Positions 20,440-31,293 of a stretch of DNA of 61,637 nt are shown here, piece after piece (the stretch's first letter is position 1; each line of letters begins with the position of its first letter). The translations under genes were made by a program, and so were the position numbers. The DNA is taken from positions 1 to 61,637 of the forward strand of contig JALCCG010000119.1 of NCBI GenBank assembly GCA_023212695.1, given 5' to 3'. The notes beneath the pieces were generated by a model. That model worked only from the letters and a program-made list of their open reading frames with translations. It was not told where the DNA came from and did no database searches. The DNA is from Sporisorium sorghi (Eukaryota; Basidiomycota; Ustilaginomycetes; Ustilaginales; Ustilaginaceae).

Positions 20440-22874
20440 TCGCAACCACCATTGAGCTCAATCGACAGCAGAATACATGCCAATCGCAACATACAATCGA
20501 TCTCAACCAGATGACAGTAGAGAGGTTTTGAGCAACCAATCGAGCCCGGTACATGAGCGCGCGGCAGGTGGTTTGGAGGTGAGTACCCGGCTCATCAACA
20601 CAACTCGGCTTTCGGATGTGTAAAGGAGCTCATCGGGATCATCGGGATCATCGGGATCATCGGACGTCGCTCACTGACACACTTCCACGCTTGGAGAAGT
20701 GGTGCAACAACGACGAGCCGTGTCGGAAGGATCGCGCCAGGTCGAGCCGCGTACTCGGCTCGTCGCTCAGAGCCTCACTACTGACTCGCGCGCAGGACAG
20801 ACCGTCTGCAAAGGACCGGAAAACGGATTGGCAGAGTAGGAATACAAGTACATATGCTGCAGCCGAACAAGCTCCAGTTCTGCGTGTGAGTGTGTGTCCC
20901 TTTGAGTCGGCTTCGGGAAAACACGCTGGACCCAAGAACAGAAGAAGAAGCAAAGCCCGAATGCCGGCCTGCCTCGCTCTTGCCTTCGCGTGGCTTGCAG
21001 CATTGGTCTGACCGCCACCTGCCAATTTGTGCGAGAAAAAGAAAAGGAAATTCAAAAAAGTTCGTCCCCCAACAACTGTGACTGCTTGGCCCTGATATTC
21101 TCTCATCGAAATTTTGGTCGGAATCCTTCTTCAAAGGCCGACAAGACTCGATTCGAAACGAAGAGAGAGAGCATCCTACAAGCGCACTTGACAGCTGCAT
21201 GTACTCACACTGTATCCCGGAACGATCCGCCCACGTCCATTCACGATCGGGGAAGTGCACCCGATGAGCCAGAGTCCGTTTGGTGTTGTCCAAAACCCCG
21301 CGCGACTCGGGACGGTAAACTCGTCTTTTTCGGGCAAGTGGCTTTTCCTGGCTTCCCAACATCTGACAGCCAGCAGGCATCTCTTGATTTCTTCCCCCCC
21401 CCCACCACGCCCACGGCGCCTCCTCACTCTTGTTCTTCCCTCGGATTCCATGCTGAGAAGAAAGCCTGTTCACTGATAGCAAAGGCCGTACAGGCAACAT
21501 GTCAATGAGTCAATGAGTCTAGAAGAGTTGCAGCTGGAAGCCCGAACCTTGCTTCATCTCCTCTTTTGTTCCGCGACTGCAAAAGCCGGCCGTTGCTGCA
21601 TGGTCGACAAGACTTCTTCTTAGTGAACGCTCGACGTGCTGTCTTTCGCTGGAGACACGGGTCTTGCGTCTGAGCCATTCTCGGCACACGACCTTGGGGT
21701 CAGTCAGCGCAACGATGAATGTGGCGCAAGCTCCTTGTCTCAAGCAGCTCCTCAACGAAAGAGGGGTTGATTGCGACAAGAGCATGGACAGGCCATCCCC
21801 GTTGACTACTTCTACTCGAGTCGACTCCATCAAGGAAGAGGTGCGAGCGGATCGCGTGGAGGCGAAATCGATCATGTTGATATGCACTTTGGGGCGGCTT
21901 GTTGAAAAAATTAAAAATAAAATAAAATAAAAATTCAATCGAAAAAATCACATCGTTGCTGACCGCTTTCGCGTTTGCTGTGGAGGTGAGAAATGGAATT
22001 TTTTTTTTTTGGGTGGGGGCGCGTTACGCAGAAAGAGAGAAAAAAAAAAAAAAAGGGTCTGGGATCACTTAGCCGAGGAGGAAAAGCGCAGCTCTCTCAC
22101 TTTTTTTGTTGGAAATGTTGAGCCGGATCGACTTTTTCTCGCCGGCTGGTCAGTGCAGCAGCAGCAGCGAATCGACAACGTCAGAACGGCAACTCCGAAG
22201 AAATCGAAATGTCGTGTTGCTTGCTTGCTTGCTCGCTGCTGCTGCTGCTGTTCTTACAGTTCATCGTAAGGCCGAAAGCTGCCGAGTGTGTGAGCCCGCT
22301 TCTCCCGCCTTGGTGTGACCGAGCAAAGTGATCCAACGAGTGGGTGTCTCGCTCTCTCTGCCTTTTTTAGGTTTTTGGTCCAAAAGTGCTGCTGCCCTTG
22401 CCCTGGTCGGCATCATCCGTTGAGCTTACTGTTGTTGGCACTGCCGCTCTTGATCCTGCTTCTTGACCATCACTACCATCACCCCTCGCCGCAGCTATCC
22501 CTACTATTCCCTCCTCCAGCCCATTCCGGTCGCCATCGCCATCCATCTATTCGGCTAACATCACCTCCGGCTAGCTGCAACGTCATCAAGGTTTCCCTCA
22601 CCCTTGATCTTTCGCTGCAACGACCCATCTTTCGTCTTTCTTCGGCTTCGCTTCCTTGGCAAGAAGCACTCAACGACGTACCCTCCCTCTGCTAGAATCC
22701 ACATCCAGATCCCTCTCTGGTTCTTCGATTCTGCAAACACAACGACGTCGCTCAAACGCACAAATAGCGTCAATCGAGAATCTCGTCTTTAAAGAGCTGA
22801 GAATCGTGCTCCATCTACCCTTCCATACCTAACGTCCACAGTCGAGCTTCCCTCTCGCTCGTTCATCCATCAAA
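20440..22874. other. Long intergenic region upstream of ACC1
   Basis: About 2.4 kb without a convincing gene, holding the EMC6 3' end and the ACC1 promoter and 5' UTR. Contents: a 9-bp tandem repeat (unit ATCGGGATC, about 3.5 copies, 20632-20663), short T and A runs near 22,000 and 22,040, and a GCTT/GCTG-rich stretch near 22,220-22,250. The last 500 bp are pyrimidine-rich with many CATC/CCTC motifs, typical of a fungal leader. Small frames on both strands up to 240 codons lack similarity and good starts. Confidence 0.6.
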
Positions 22875-25800
22875 ATGCCGATCCCTGATCACAAGGCTGT
22901 CAGCCACTTTATCGGTGAGTTTGGAGTACATCTCGATCTACTCTATAGCGATCATAGCTGACCTTGACTCTCAATTCTGCGTCCCCCGACACAGGCGGCA
23001 ACCCGCTCGAAACCGCTCCTGCAAGCGCTGTCGCTGACTTTATCCGCAAGCAGGGCGGTCACAGTGTCATCACCAAGGTGCTCATCTGCAACAACGGTAT
23101 CGCCGCCGTCAAGGAGATCCGTTCCATCCGAAAATGGGCCTACGAGACCTTTGGCGATGAGCGTGCTATCGAATTCACCGTCATGGCCACCCCCGAGGAC
23201 CTCAAGGTCAACGCCGACTACATCCGCATGGCCGATCAATACGTAGAGGTGCCCGGTGGTTCCAACAACAACAACTACGCCAACGTAGACCTCATCGTCG
23301 ATGTCGCCGAACGTGCTGGCGTGCACGCCGTTTGGGCCGGTTGGGGCCACGCCTCGGAGAACCCCCGTCTCCCCGAGTCGCTCGCCGCTTCTAAGCATAA
23401 GATCATCTTCATCGGTCCCCCCGGCTCCGCCATGCGTTCGCTCGGTGACAAGATCTCGTCCACCATCGTGGCCCAGCACGCCGACGTGCCATGCATGCCT
23501 TGGTCCGGTACCGGCATCAAGGAGACCATGATGAGCGAGCAGGGCTTCCTCACCGTCTCGGACGACGTCTACCAGCAGGCCTGCATCCACACTGCCGAAG
23601 AGGGTCTCGAGAAGGCCGAAAAGATCGGCTACCCCGTCATGATCAAGGCCTCCGAGGGTGGAGGAGGAAAAGGTATCCGCAAGTGCACCAGTGGAGAGGA
23701 TTTCAAGCAGCTCTACAATGCCGTCCTCGGTGAGGTGCCCGGCTCGCCCGTCTTTGTGATGAAGCTCGCCGGCCAGGCGCGCCACCTCGAGGTCCAGCTG
23801 CTTGCCGATCAGTACGGCAACGCCATCAGCATCTTCGGCCGTGACTGCTCCGTTCAGCGTCGTCACCAGAAGATCATCGAGGAGGCTCCCGTCACCATCG
23901 CTCCCGAGGATGCCAGGGAGTCCATGGAGAAGGCGGCCGTGCGTCTCGCCAAGCTCGTCGGATACGTCTCTGCCGGTACCGTCGAGTGGCTCTACTCTCC
24001 CGAGTCGGGCGAGTTTGCCTTCCTCGAGCTCAACCCTCGTCTTCAGGTCGAGCACCCCACCACCGAGATGGTCTCTGGCGTCAACATCCCCGCTGCTCAG
24101 CTCCAGGTGGCCATGGGTATCCCGCTCTACTCGATCCGCGACATCCGAACCCTCTACGGCATGGACCCTCGCGGCAGCGAGGTGATCGACTTTGACTTCT
24201 CCAGCCCCGAGTCGTTCAAGACGCAGCGCAAGCCTCAGCCCCAGGGTCACGTTGTCGCCTGCCGTATCACCGCCGAGAACCCCGATACCGGTTTCAAGCC
24301 TGGCATGGGTGCCCTCACCGAGCTCAACTTCCGATCCAGCACCTCCACCTGGGGTTACTTCTCCGTCGGAACCAGCGGTGCGCTCCACGAGTACGCGGAC
24401 TCGCAGTTCGGTCACATTTTTGCGTACGGTGCCGACCGATCCGAGGCGCGAAAGCAGATGGTCATCTCGCTCAAGGAGCTCTCGATTCGCGGTGACTTCC
24501 GAACCACCGTCGAGTACCTCATTAAGCTGCTCGAGACCGACGCCTTCGAGTCCAACAAGATCACCACTGGCTGGCTCGATGGCCTCATCCAGGACCGCCT
24601 CACCGCTGAGCGTCCCCCTGCCGACCTCGCCGTCATCTGCGGTGCTGCCGTCAAGGCTCACCTGCTGGCCCGCGAGTGCGAGGACGAGTACAAGCGCATC
24701 TTGAACAAGGGTCAGGTGCCTCCTCGCGACACCATCAAGACCGTCTTCTCGATCGACTTTATCTACGAGAACGTCAAGTACAACTTCACTGCCACTCGCA
24801 GCTCCGTTTCCGGCTGGGTCCTCTACCTCAACGGTGGACGCACGCTCGTCCAGCTGCGACCGCTCACCGACGGTGGTCTGCTCATCGGTCTTGCCGGCAA
24901 GTCGCACCCCGTCTACTGGCGTGAGGAGGTCGGCATGACGCGTCTCATGGTCGACTCCAAGACCTGCCTCATCGAGCAGGAGAACGACCCTACGCAGATC
25001 CGCTCGCCCTCGCCCGGTAAGCTCGTTCGCTTCCTCGTCGACTCGGGTGACCACGTCAAGGCGGGTCAGGCCATCGCCGAGATCGAGGTCATGAAGATGT
25101 ACCTGCCCCTCGTCGCTGCCGAGGACGGTGTCGTCTCGTTTGTCAAGACCGCCGGTGTCGCCCTCAGCCCCGGTGATATCATTGGTATCCTCTCGCTCGA
25201 CGACCCCAGCCGCGTCCAGCACGCCAAGCCCTTCGCTGGTCAGCTGCCCGACTTTGGTCTGCCCATCATCGTCGGCAACAAGCCCCACCAGCGCTACACC
25301 GCCCTCGTCGAGGTGCTCAACGACATCCTCGACGGCTACGACCAGAGCTTCCGCATGCAGGCCGTCATCAAGGAGCTCATCGAGACGCTCCGCAACCCGG
25401 AGCTGCCTTACGGTCAGGCGTCCCAGATCCTGTCCAGCTTGGGCGGCCGTATCCCCGCCAGGCTCGAGGACGTGGTGCGCAACACCATCGAGATGGGCCA
25501 CTCGAAGAAGCTCGAGTTCCCTGCCGCTCGTCTGCGCAAGCTCACCGAGAACTTCCTGCGCGACAGCGTCGACCCTGCCATCCGAGGTCAGGTGCAGAAC
25601 ACGATTGCTCCCCTCTACCAGCTCTTCGAGGCCTACGCCGGCGGTCTCAAAGTGCACGAAGGCAACGTTCTCGCTTCGTTCCTTTACAAGTACTACGAGA
25701 TCGAATCCAAGTTCACGGGTGAGGCCGACGTCGTTCTCGAGCTCCGTCTCCAGGCCGACGGCGACCTCGACAAGGTGGTTGCCCTGCAGACCTCGCGCAA

Positions 25801-28800
25801 CGGCATCAACCGCAAGAACGCTCTGCTGCTCACTCTGCTCGACAAGCACATCAAGGGCACCTCGCTCGTCTCGCGTACCAGCGGCGCTTTCATGATCGAG
25901 GCGCTGCGCAAGCTTGCTTCGCTCCAGGGCAAGTCGACGGCTCCCGTCGCGCTCAAGGCTCGTGAGGTTTCGCTCGACGCCGACATGCCCAGCCTTGCTG
26001 ACCGTTCCGCTCAGATGCAGTCGATCCTTCGCAGCTCGGTCACCTCTTCCAAGTACGGTGGTGACGACGAGTACCACGCTCCTTCGCTCGAGGTGCTGCG
26101 CGAGCTCAGCGACTCGCAGTACAGTGTCTACGACGTGCTGCACAGCTTCTTCGGTCACCGCGAGCACCACGTCGCCTTCGCTGCGCTCTGCACCTACGTT
26201 GTGCGAGCCTACCGAGCCTACGAGATTGTCGACTTTGGCTATGCCGTCGAGGACTTTGACGTTGAGGAGCGCGCCGTGCTCACCTGGCAGTTCCAGCTGC
26301 CGCGTAGCGTCTCTTCGCTCAAGGAGCGCGAGCGTCAGGTGTCGATCAGCGATCTCAACATGATGGAGAACACCAAGAAGGCTCGTGCTGCGCCCGAGAT
26401 CCGCACCGGTGCCATGACCAGCTGCGCCGATGTCACCGACATCCCCGACCTTCTCCCCAAGGTGCTCAAGTTCTTCAAGTCGTCCGCCGGTGGAGCTCCC
26501 ATCAACGTGCTCAACGTCGCCGTCGTCGACCAGACCGACTTTGTCGATGCCGAGGTGCGAAGCAAGCTTGCCGAGTACACCAACGCCTGCAGCAAGGCTT
26601 TCGCCGCTTCGCGCATTCGCCGCGTCACCTACCTTCTCTGCCAGCCCGGCATGTACCCGTTCTTTGCCACCTTCCGTCCCAACGAGCAGGGCATCTGGGC
26701 TGAGGAGAAGGCCATTCGCAACATCGAACCCGCTCTTGCCTACCAGCTTGAGCTCGACAGGGTCAGCCAGAACTTCGAGCTCACCCCCGTGCCGGTCTCG
26801 TCGTCCACGATCCACCTCTACTTTGCGCGTGGTATCCAGAACTCCGCCGACACGCGATTCTTTGTGCGTTCGCTCGTGCGTCCCGGCCGCGTCCAGGGCG
26901 ACCTGGCTGCCTACCTCGTCTCCGAGTCGGATCGCATTGTCAACGACATTCTCAACGTCATCGAGGTGGCTCTCGGCCAGCCCGAGTACCGCACCGCCGA
27001 TGCCTCGCACATCTTCATGTCGTTCATCTATCAGCTCGACGTAAGCCTCGAGGATGTTCAGAAGGCCATTGCCGGCTTCCTGGAGCGACACGGCACCCGC
27101 TTCTTCCGTCTGCGCATCACCGGTGCCGAGATCCGCATGATTCTCAGCGGCCCCAACGGCGAGCCTCGCCCCATCCGCGCCTTCGTCACCAACGAGACCG
27201 GTCTCGTGGTCCGATACGAGACCTACGAGGAGATCGTCGCCGACGACGGCTCTGCTGTCCTGCGCGGCATCGAGCCCTCGGGCAAGGAGGCCACGCTCAA
27301 CGCTCAGAGCGCCCACTTCCCTTACACCACCAAGGTGGCGCTGCAGTCGCGACGATCGCGTGCGCACGCCCTGCAGACCACATTCGTCTACGACTTTGTC
27401 GATGTGCTCGGTCAGGCCGTTCGAGCGTCGTGGAGGAAGGTGGCAGCCAACAAGATCCCCGGTGACGTGATCAAGTCGGCTGTCGAGCTCGTCTTCGATG
27501 AGCAGGAGAACCTGCGCGAGCTCAAGCGCGCTCCAGGCATGAACACGATCGGCATGGTCGCGTGGCTCGTCGAGGTGCTCACTCCCGAGTACCCCACCGG
27601 TCGCAAGCTCGTTGTCATTGGCAACGATGTCACCATCCAGGCTGGTTCCTTCGGCCCCATCGAGGACCGCTTCTTCGCCGCTGCCTCCAAGCTCGCCCGT
27701 GAGCTCGGTGTGCCCCGCCTCTACATCTCGGCCAACTCGGGTGCTCGTATCGGCCTGGCTACCGAGGCGCTCGATCTGTTCAAGGTCAAGTTTGTCGGTG
27801 ATGACCCTGCCAAGGGCTTCGAGTACATCTACCTGGATGACGAGTCGCTCCACGCCGTTCAGGCCAAGGCGCCCAACAGCGTCGTGACCAAGCCTGTGCA
27901 GGCCGCCGACGGCAGCGTCCACAACATCATCACCGACATCATCGGCAAGCCTCAGGCGGGTCTCGGTGTCGAGTGTCTCTCGGGCAGTGGTCTCATTGCC
28001 GGTGAGACGAGCCGAGCCAAGGACTCGATCTTCACCGCCACCATCGTCACGGGACGCAGTGTCGGTATCGGTGCCTACCTTGCTCGTCTCGGTGAGCGCG
28101 TGATCCAGGTCGAGGGCTCGCCCTTGATCCTGACTGGTTACCAGGCGCTCAACAAGCTGCTCGGTCGCGAGGTCTACACCTCGAACCTGCAGCTCGGTGG
28201 TCCTCAGATCATGTACAAGAACGGTGTCTCGCACCTCACTGCGCAGGACGACCTCGACGCCGTCAAGGCCTTTGTCAACTGGATGTCGTACGTTCCCGCT
28301 CAGCGCGGTGGACCTCTGCCCATCATGCCGACCACCGACAGCTGGGACCGAGCCGTCACGTACCAGCCCCCTCGTGGACCTTACGACCCTCGCTGGCTCA
28401 TCAACGGTAAGAGGGACGACGACGGCACCAAGCTCACCGGACTCTTTGACGAGGGTTCGTTCGTAGAGACCCTGGGTGGCTGGGCGACGTCGGTCGTCAC
28501 TGGTCGCGCTCGTCTGGGTGGTATCCCCGTCGGTGTCATTGCGGTCGAGACGCGAACGCTCGAGCGCGTTGTCCCTGCCGACCCGGCCAACCCCAACTCG
28601 ACCGAGCAGCGCATCATGGAAGCCGGTCAGGTGTGGTACCCCAACTCGGCGTACAAGACTGCGCAGGCGATCTGGGACTTTGACAAGGAGGGTCTTCCGC
28701 TCGTCATCCTGGCCAACTGGCGTGGATTCTCGGGTGGTCAGCAGGACATGTACGACGAGATCCTCAAGCAGGGTTCCAAGATCGTCGACGGTCTGTCGTC

Positions 28801-29506
28801 GTACAAGCAGCCCGTCTTCGTGCACATCCCACCCATGGGTGAGCTGCGTGGTGGTTCGTGGGTCGTGGTCGACTCTGCGATCAACGACAATGGCATGATC
28901 GAGATGTCTGCCGATGCCAACAGCGCACGAGGTGGTGTGCTCGAGGCGTCGGGTCTCGTCGAGATCAAGTACCGTGCCGACAAGCAGCGCGCCACCATGG
29001 AGCGTCTCGACAGCGTTTACGCCAAGCTCAGCAAGGAGGCTGCCGAGGCGACGGACTTCACGGCTCAAACGACGGCGCGCAAGGCGTTGGCGGACCGCGA
29101 GAAGCAGCTTGCGCCCATCTTTACTGCGATTGCCGCCGAGTACGCGGATGCACACGACCGAGCAGGACGCATGCTTGCGACGGGCGTGCTGCGATCTGCG
29201 CTGCTATGGGAGAACGCGCGCCGATACTTCTACTGGCGTCTCAGGAGGAGGCTCACGGAGGTGGCTGCTGAGCGCACGATTGCCGAGGCGAACCCGCTGC
29301 TGAAGCACGTCGAGCGTGTGGCCGTGTTGCGACAGTTTGTGGGTGCGGCTGCTTCGGATGACGACAAGGCGGTGGCCGAGCACTTCGAGGCATCGGCTGC
29401 TCAGTTGCTGGCGGCGTCCAAGAAGCTCAAGACGCAATACATCCTGGCGCAGATCTCGACATTGGATCCTGAACTGCGGGCTCAACTTGCTGCTTCGCTC
29501 AAGTGA
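22875..29506 (+). CDS. ACC1: Acetyl-CoA carboxylase
   Basis: A two-exon gene: join(22875..22914, 22995..29506), 2,183 residues. The cytosolic multidomain enzyme makes malonyl-CoA, the committed step of fatty-acid synthesis. Exon 1 encodes only MPIPDHKAVSHFIG. The 80-nt intron (CG|GTGAGT ... ACAG|GC) restores the conserved junction FIGGNPLETAP; the uninterrupted frame otherwise begins with a TTG inside the intron. Order: biotin carboxylase (about 50-560, with the Gly-rich ATP-grasp loop SEGGGGKGIRK near 236), biotin carrier domain with EVMKM (biotinyl Lys714), the central region (about 770-1450), and the carboxyltransferase halves (about 1450-2100, e.g. LANWRGFSGGQQDMYDE). Codon bias is very strong toward C-ending codons, as expected of a highly expressed gene. 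The 2,067-codon minus-strand frame across it is a by-product of that bias. Confidence 0.97.
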
Positions 29507-30368
29507 GGAGGCGAGTACTGCCTCCTCCCTTCCCTATTTCGCTCCTTTCGCGTTCTGGCCCGGGACTCGTCGTGTCTTGCGATCAGGCGTCCGTCTCGAT
29601 AAGGGAAATCGTTTTCGGATTGAGGGATCCGCACCCGGTTTCCTGCTGGGCTCGCCGTCCTTGCGCGGCGTTTTCTCTAAGCCGCATACCGACGCTTGCT
29701 GCCACATTTTTGGAAGAGGCTTCTACGTGACAACTGAGGGGTTGTCCAAAGCTTCTTTCCCAAGAAGCCGTACACAGCGTCATCACACTTCATCTTCTCA
29801 TACTCCTTCTCATATGGTTATCTAGTGCTTTGTGTTTCTCCTTTCACCGAATAGAATCTATGACTGCAACTTCGAGCTTGTGACTCTCCTCCGCTCCGGT
29901 GTTGAACGGAAGTGTGAGCAAAATAAAATAAAGGCGCGGTGAGAAGTGGTGTACAAAGACCTTAGACGAGGCGATGAGGGTTGTGACACACGGCGGCGCG
30001 GGGTGCACTGCGCTGCGCACGGCTGTCAGTTTGCGAAAAAAAAAAAAAAAAAAAAAAAATCCGTGGAAAGGCGGCGAGCGGCATACACTATACTTTGACG
30101 TTTGTGTTTGTACGACCACCCTTTGTGTGTGCTGTGCTCCGCTATTCGCCGGCTTTGGTGCTTTCAAGCTTTGTGAAGGCGTTGCGGGAGCTCATTGGTG
30201 CGGGATCTTGTGCGCCGAGGTTGATGAAGCGGACGAGTTGACGAGCGGGCGAGCGGAGGAGGACGGAGGGTAAGGGACGAGGGATATAAAGCAGCCCCTA
30301 CATTCGCCTCCCTCTCTGATCTCCGCCTTAACGCTCATCACTATCGAACACCACGCATCGCAACGACC
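29507..30368. other. Intergenic: ACC1 3' UTR and promoter of dsRBD-like gene
   Basis: This 862-bp stretch holds a poly(A) run of 24 bases (30036-30059) about 330 bp upstream of the next start and a TATA box (30285-30290). No ORF or RNA gene is supported. Confidence 0.6.
30285..30290 (+). promoter_or_regulatory. TATA box of the dsRBD-like gene
   Basis: GGGATATAAAGC places a TATAAA 84 bp (first T to A of ATG) upstream of the start codon at 30369, followed by a pyrimidine-rich leader. It is one of the few clear TATA boxes in the window. Confidence 0.6.
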
Positions 30369-31100
30369 ATGCTGGACGCTACTAGCCACGCCCAGACCTC
30401 GGCCAAGCTCGCAGCCGCGGGCGGCAAGAGTATCCCGGACTACCTCCAGGGCGCCTTCCCGCACAAGGACACCATTGACGCCGTAGCGGTCGCTTCAATC
30501 CCCGCTGCCACCACGCCTGCTGCCGCCGAGGAGAAGGTCAAGGAAAAGACGTTCCGCGATATCATCAGGATGACCGAAGAGGATCCAGCCCAGGTGCCGT
30601 TCTACATCAAGGTCAAGGGCAAGGGCAAAGGTCGACCCGTGATGTTCAACGCCGGCCATTCTAGTGTTGCTCAGGTTCATGGTGCGTCATCCTCCTCTAC
30701 CTGTCATTCCGCTTCTCACAGTTCGATGGGCTGCCCTCGAGAGCCTTTCAGACGAGATGATACTGACCAAGACATGAATCCGTTTGCATTCGATAACAGA
30801 GTACGCCGCCCAGATGAGCATCGCCGACCCCGTGTTCACTCACACCGCCAGCGGTGCCGCGTAAGTCCATCCCTTCGCCACTCTTCTCTCCCGGCTTCCA
30901 CTCACATCGCGCTAACCTCCCCATCGCCCTCCCCACACAGCCACCTGCGCACGTTCACCGTGACAGTGACGTTCGACGGCCTGAGCGCCACCAACGCCGC
31001 GCTGGCCGGCAGCATCAAGGAAGCCAAAGAGTGGGCTTGCGCAGAGCTCGTCGAGCAGATGCTGGTGCGCAATCGCGATGTGTACCAGCTCAAGGCTTAG
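30369..31100 (+). CDS. Small protein with a double-stranded-RNA-binding-like fold
   Basis: A three-exon model: join(30369..30681, 30800..30860, 30941..31100), 177 residues, with donors G|GTGCGT and GC|GTAAGT and acceptors AACAG|A and CACAG|C; the frame closes only when both introns are removed. The first 95 residues are Ala/Lys-rich with a basic patch KVKGKGKGRP. The remainder follows the dsRBM pattern. An initial helix VAQVHEYAAQM is followed by beta strands around HLRTFTVTVTF, and a final helix begins SIKEAKEWACAELVEQM, where known dsRBMs have the KKEAK-type RNA contact. Here the contact reads SIKEAKEWA. This is a pattern match by eye, not a search result. There is no catalytic domain, so a standalone dsRNA-binding or adaptor role is inference. 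It has its own TATA box. Confidence 0.6.
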   Translation: MLDATSHAQTSAKLAAAGGKSIPDYLQGAFPHKDTIDAVAVASIPAATTPAAAEEKVKEKTFRDIIRMTEEDPAQVPFYIKVKGKGKGRPVMFNAGHSSVAQVHGASSSSTCHSASHSSMGCPREPFRRDDTDQDMNPFAFDNRVRRPDEHRRPRVHSHRQRCRVSPSLRHSSLPASTHIALTSPSPSPHSHLRTFTVTVTFDGLSATNAALAGSIKEAKEWACAELVEQMLVRNRDVYQLKA

Positions 31101-31293
31101 CAGAGCCGGTCCACGCTGTTTTCTGCTGTCTGCTTCTTCTCTGTCGACCCATCACACTGTTCTCGTCAATCCCACTCTCGCACTTTCTCAGCTCAATTCA
31201 CCTTCACACGACCACAGTCTGCCCTGCCAATCACACGAGAGAAGATGCCTTTGAGAGGATGACCCTTCTGCGTTCACATTGAGATTTCCATCA

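Noticed and set aside
20778..21500. Minus-strand frame of 240 codons between EMC6 and ACC1
   Set aside because: Cys/Trp/Ser-rich without domain similarity or host codon bias; shadow of non-coding DNA.
22952..29155. A 2,067-codon open frame antisense to ACC1
   Set aside because: It lies wholly over a certain gene, has no recognisable domain, and is explained by the strong C-ending codon bias of ACC1, which removes stops from this antisense frame.
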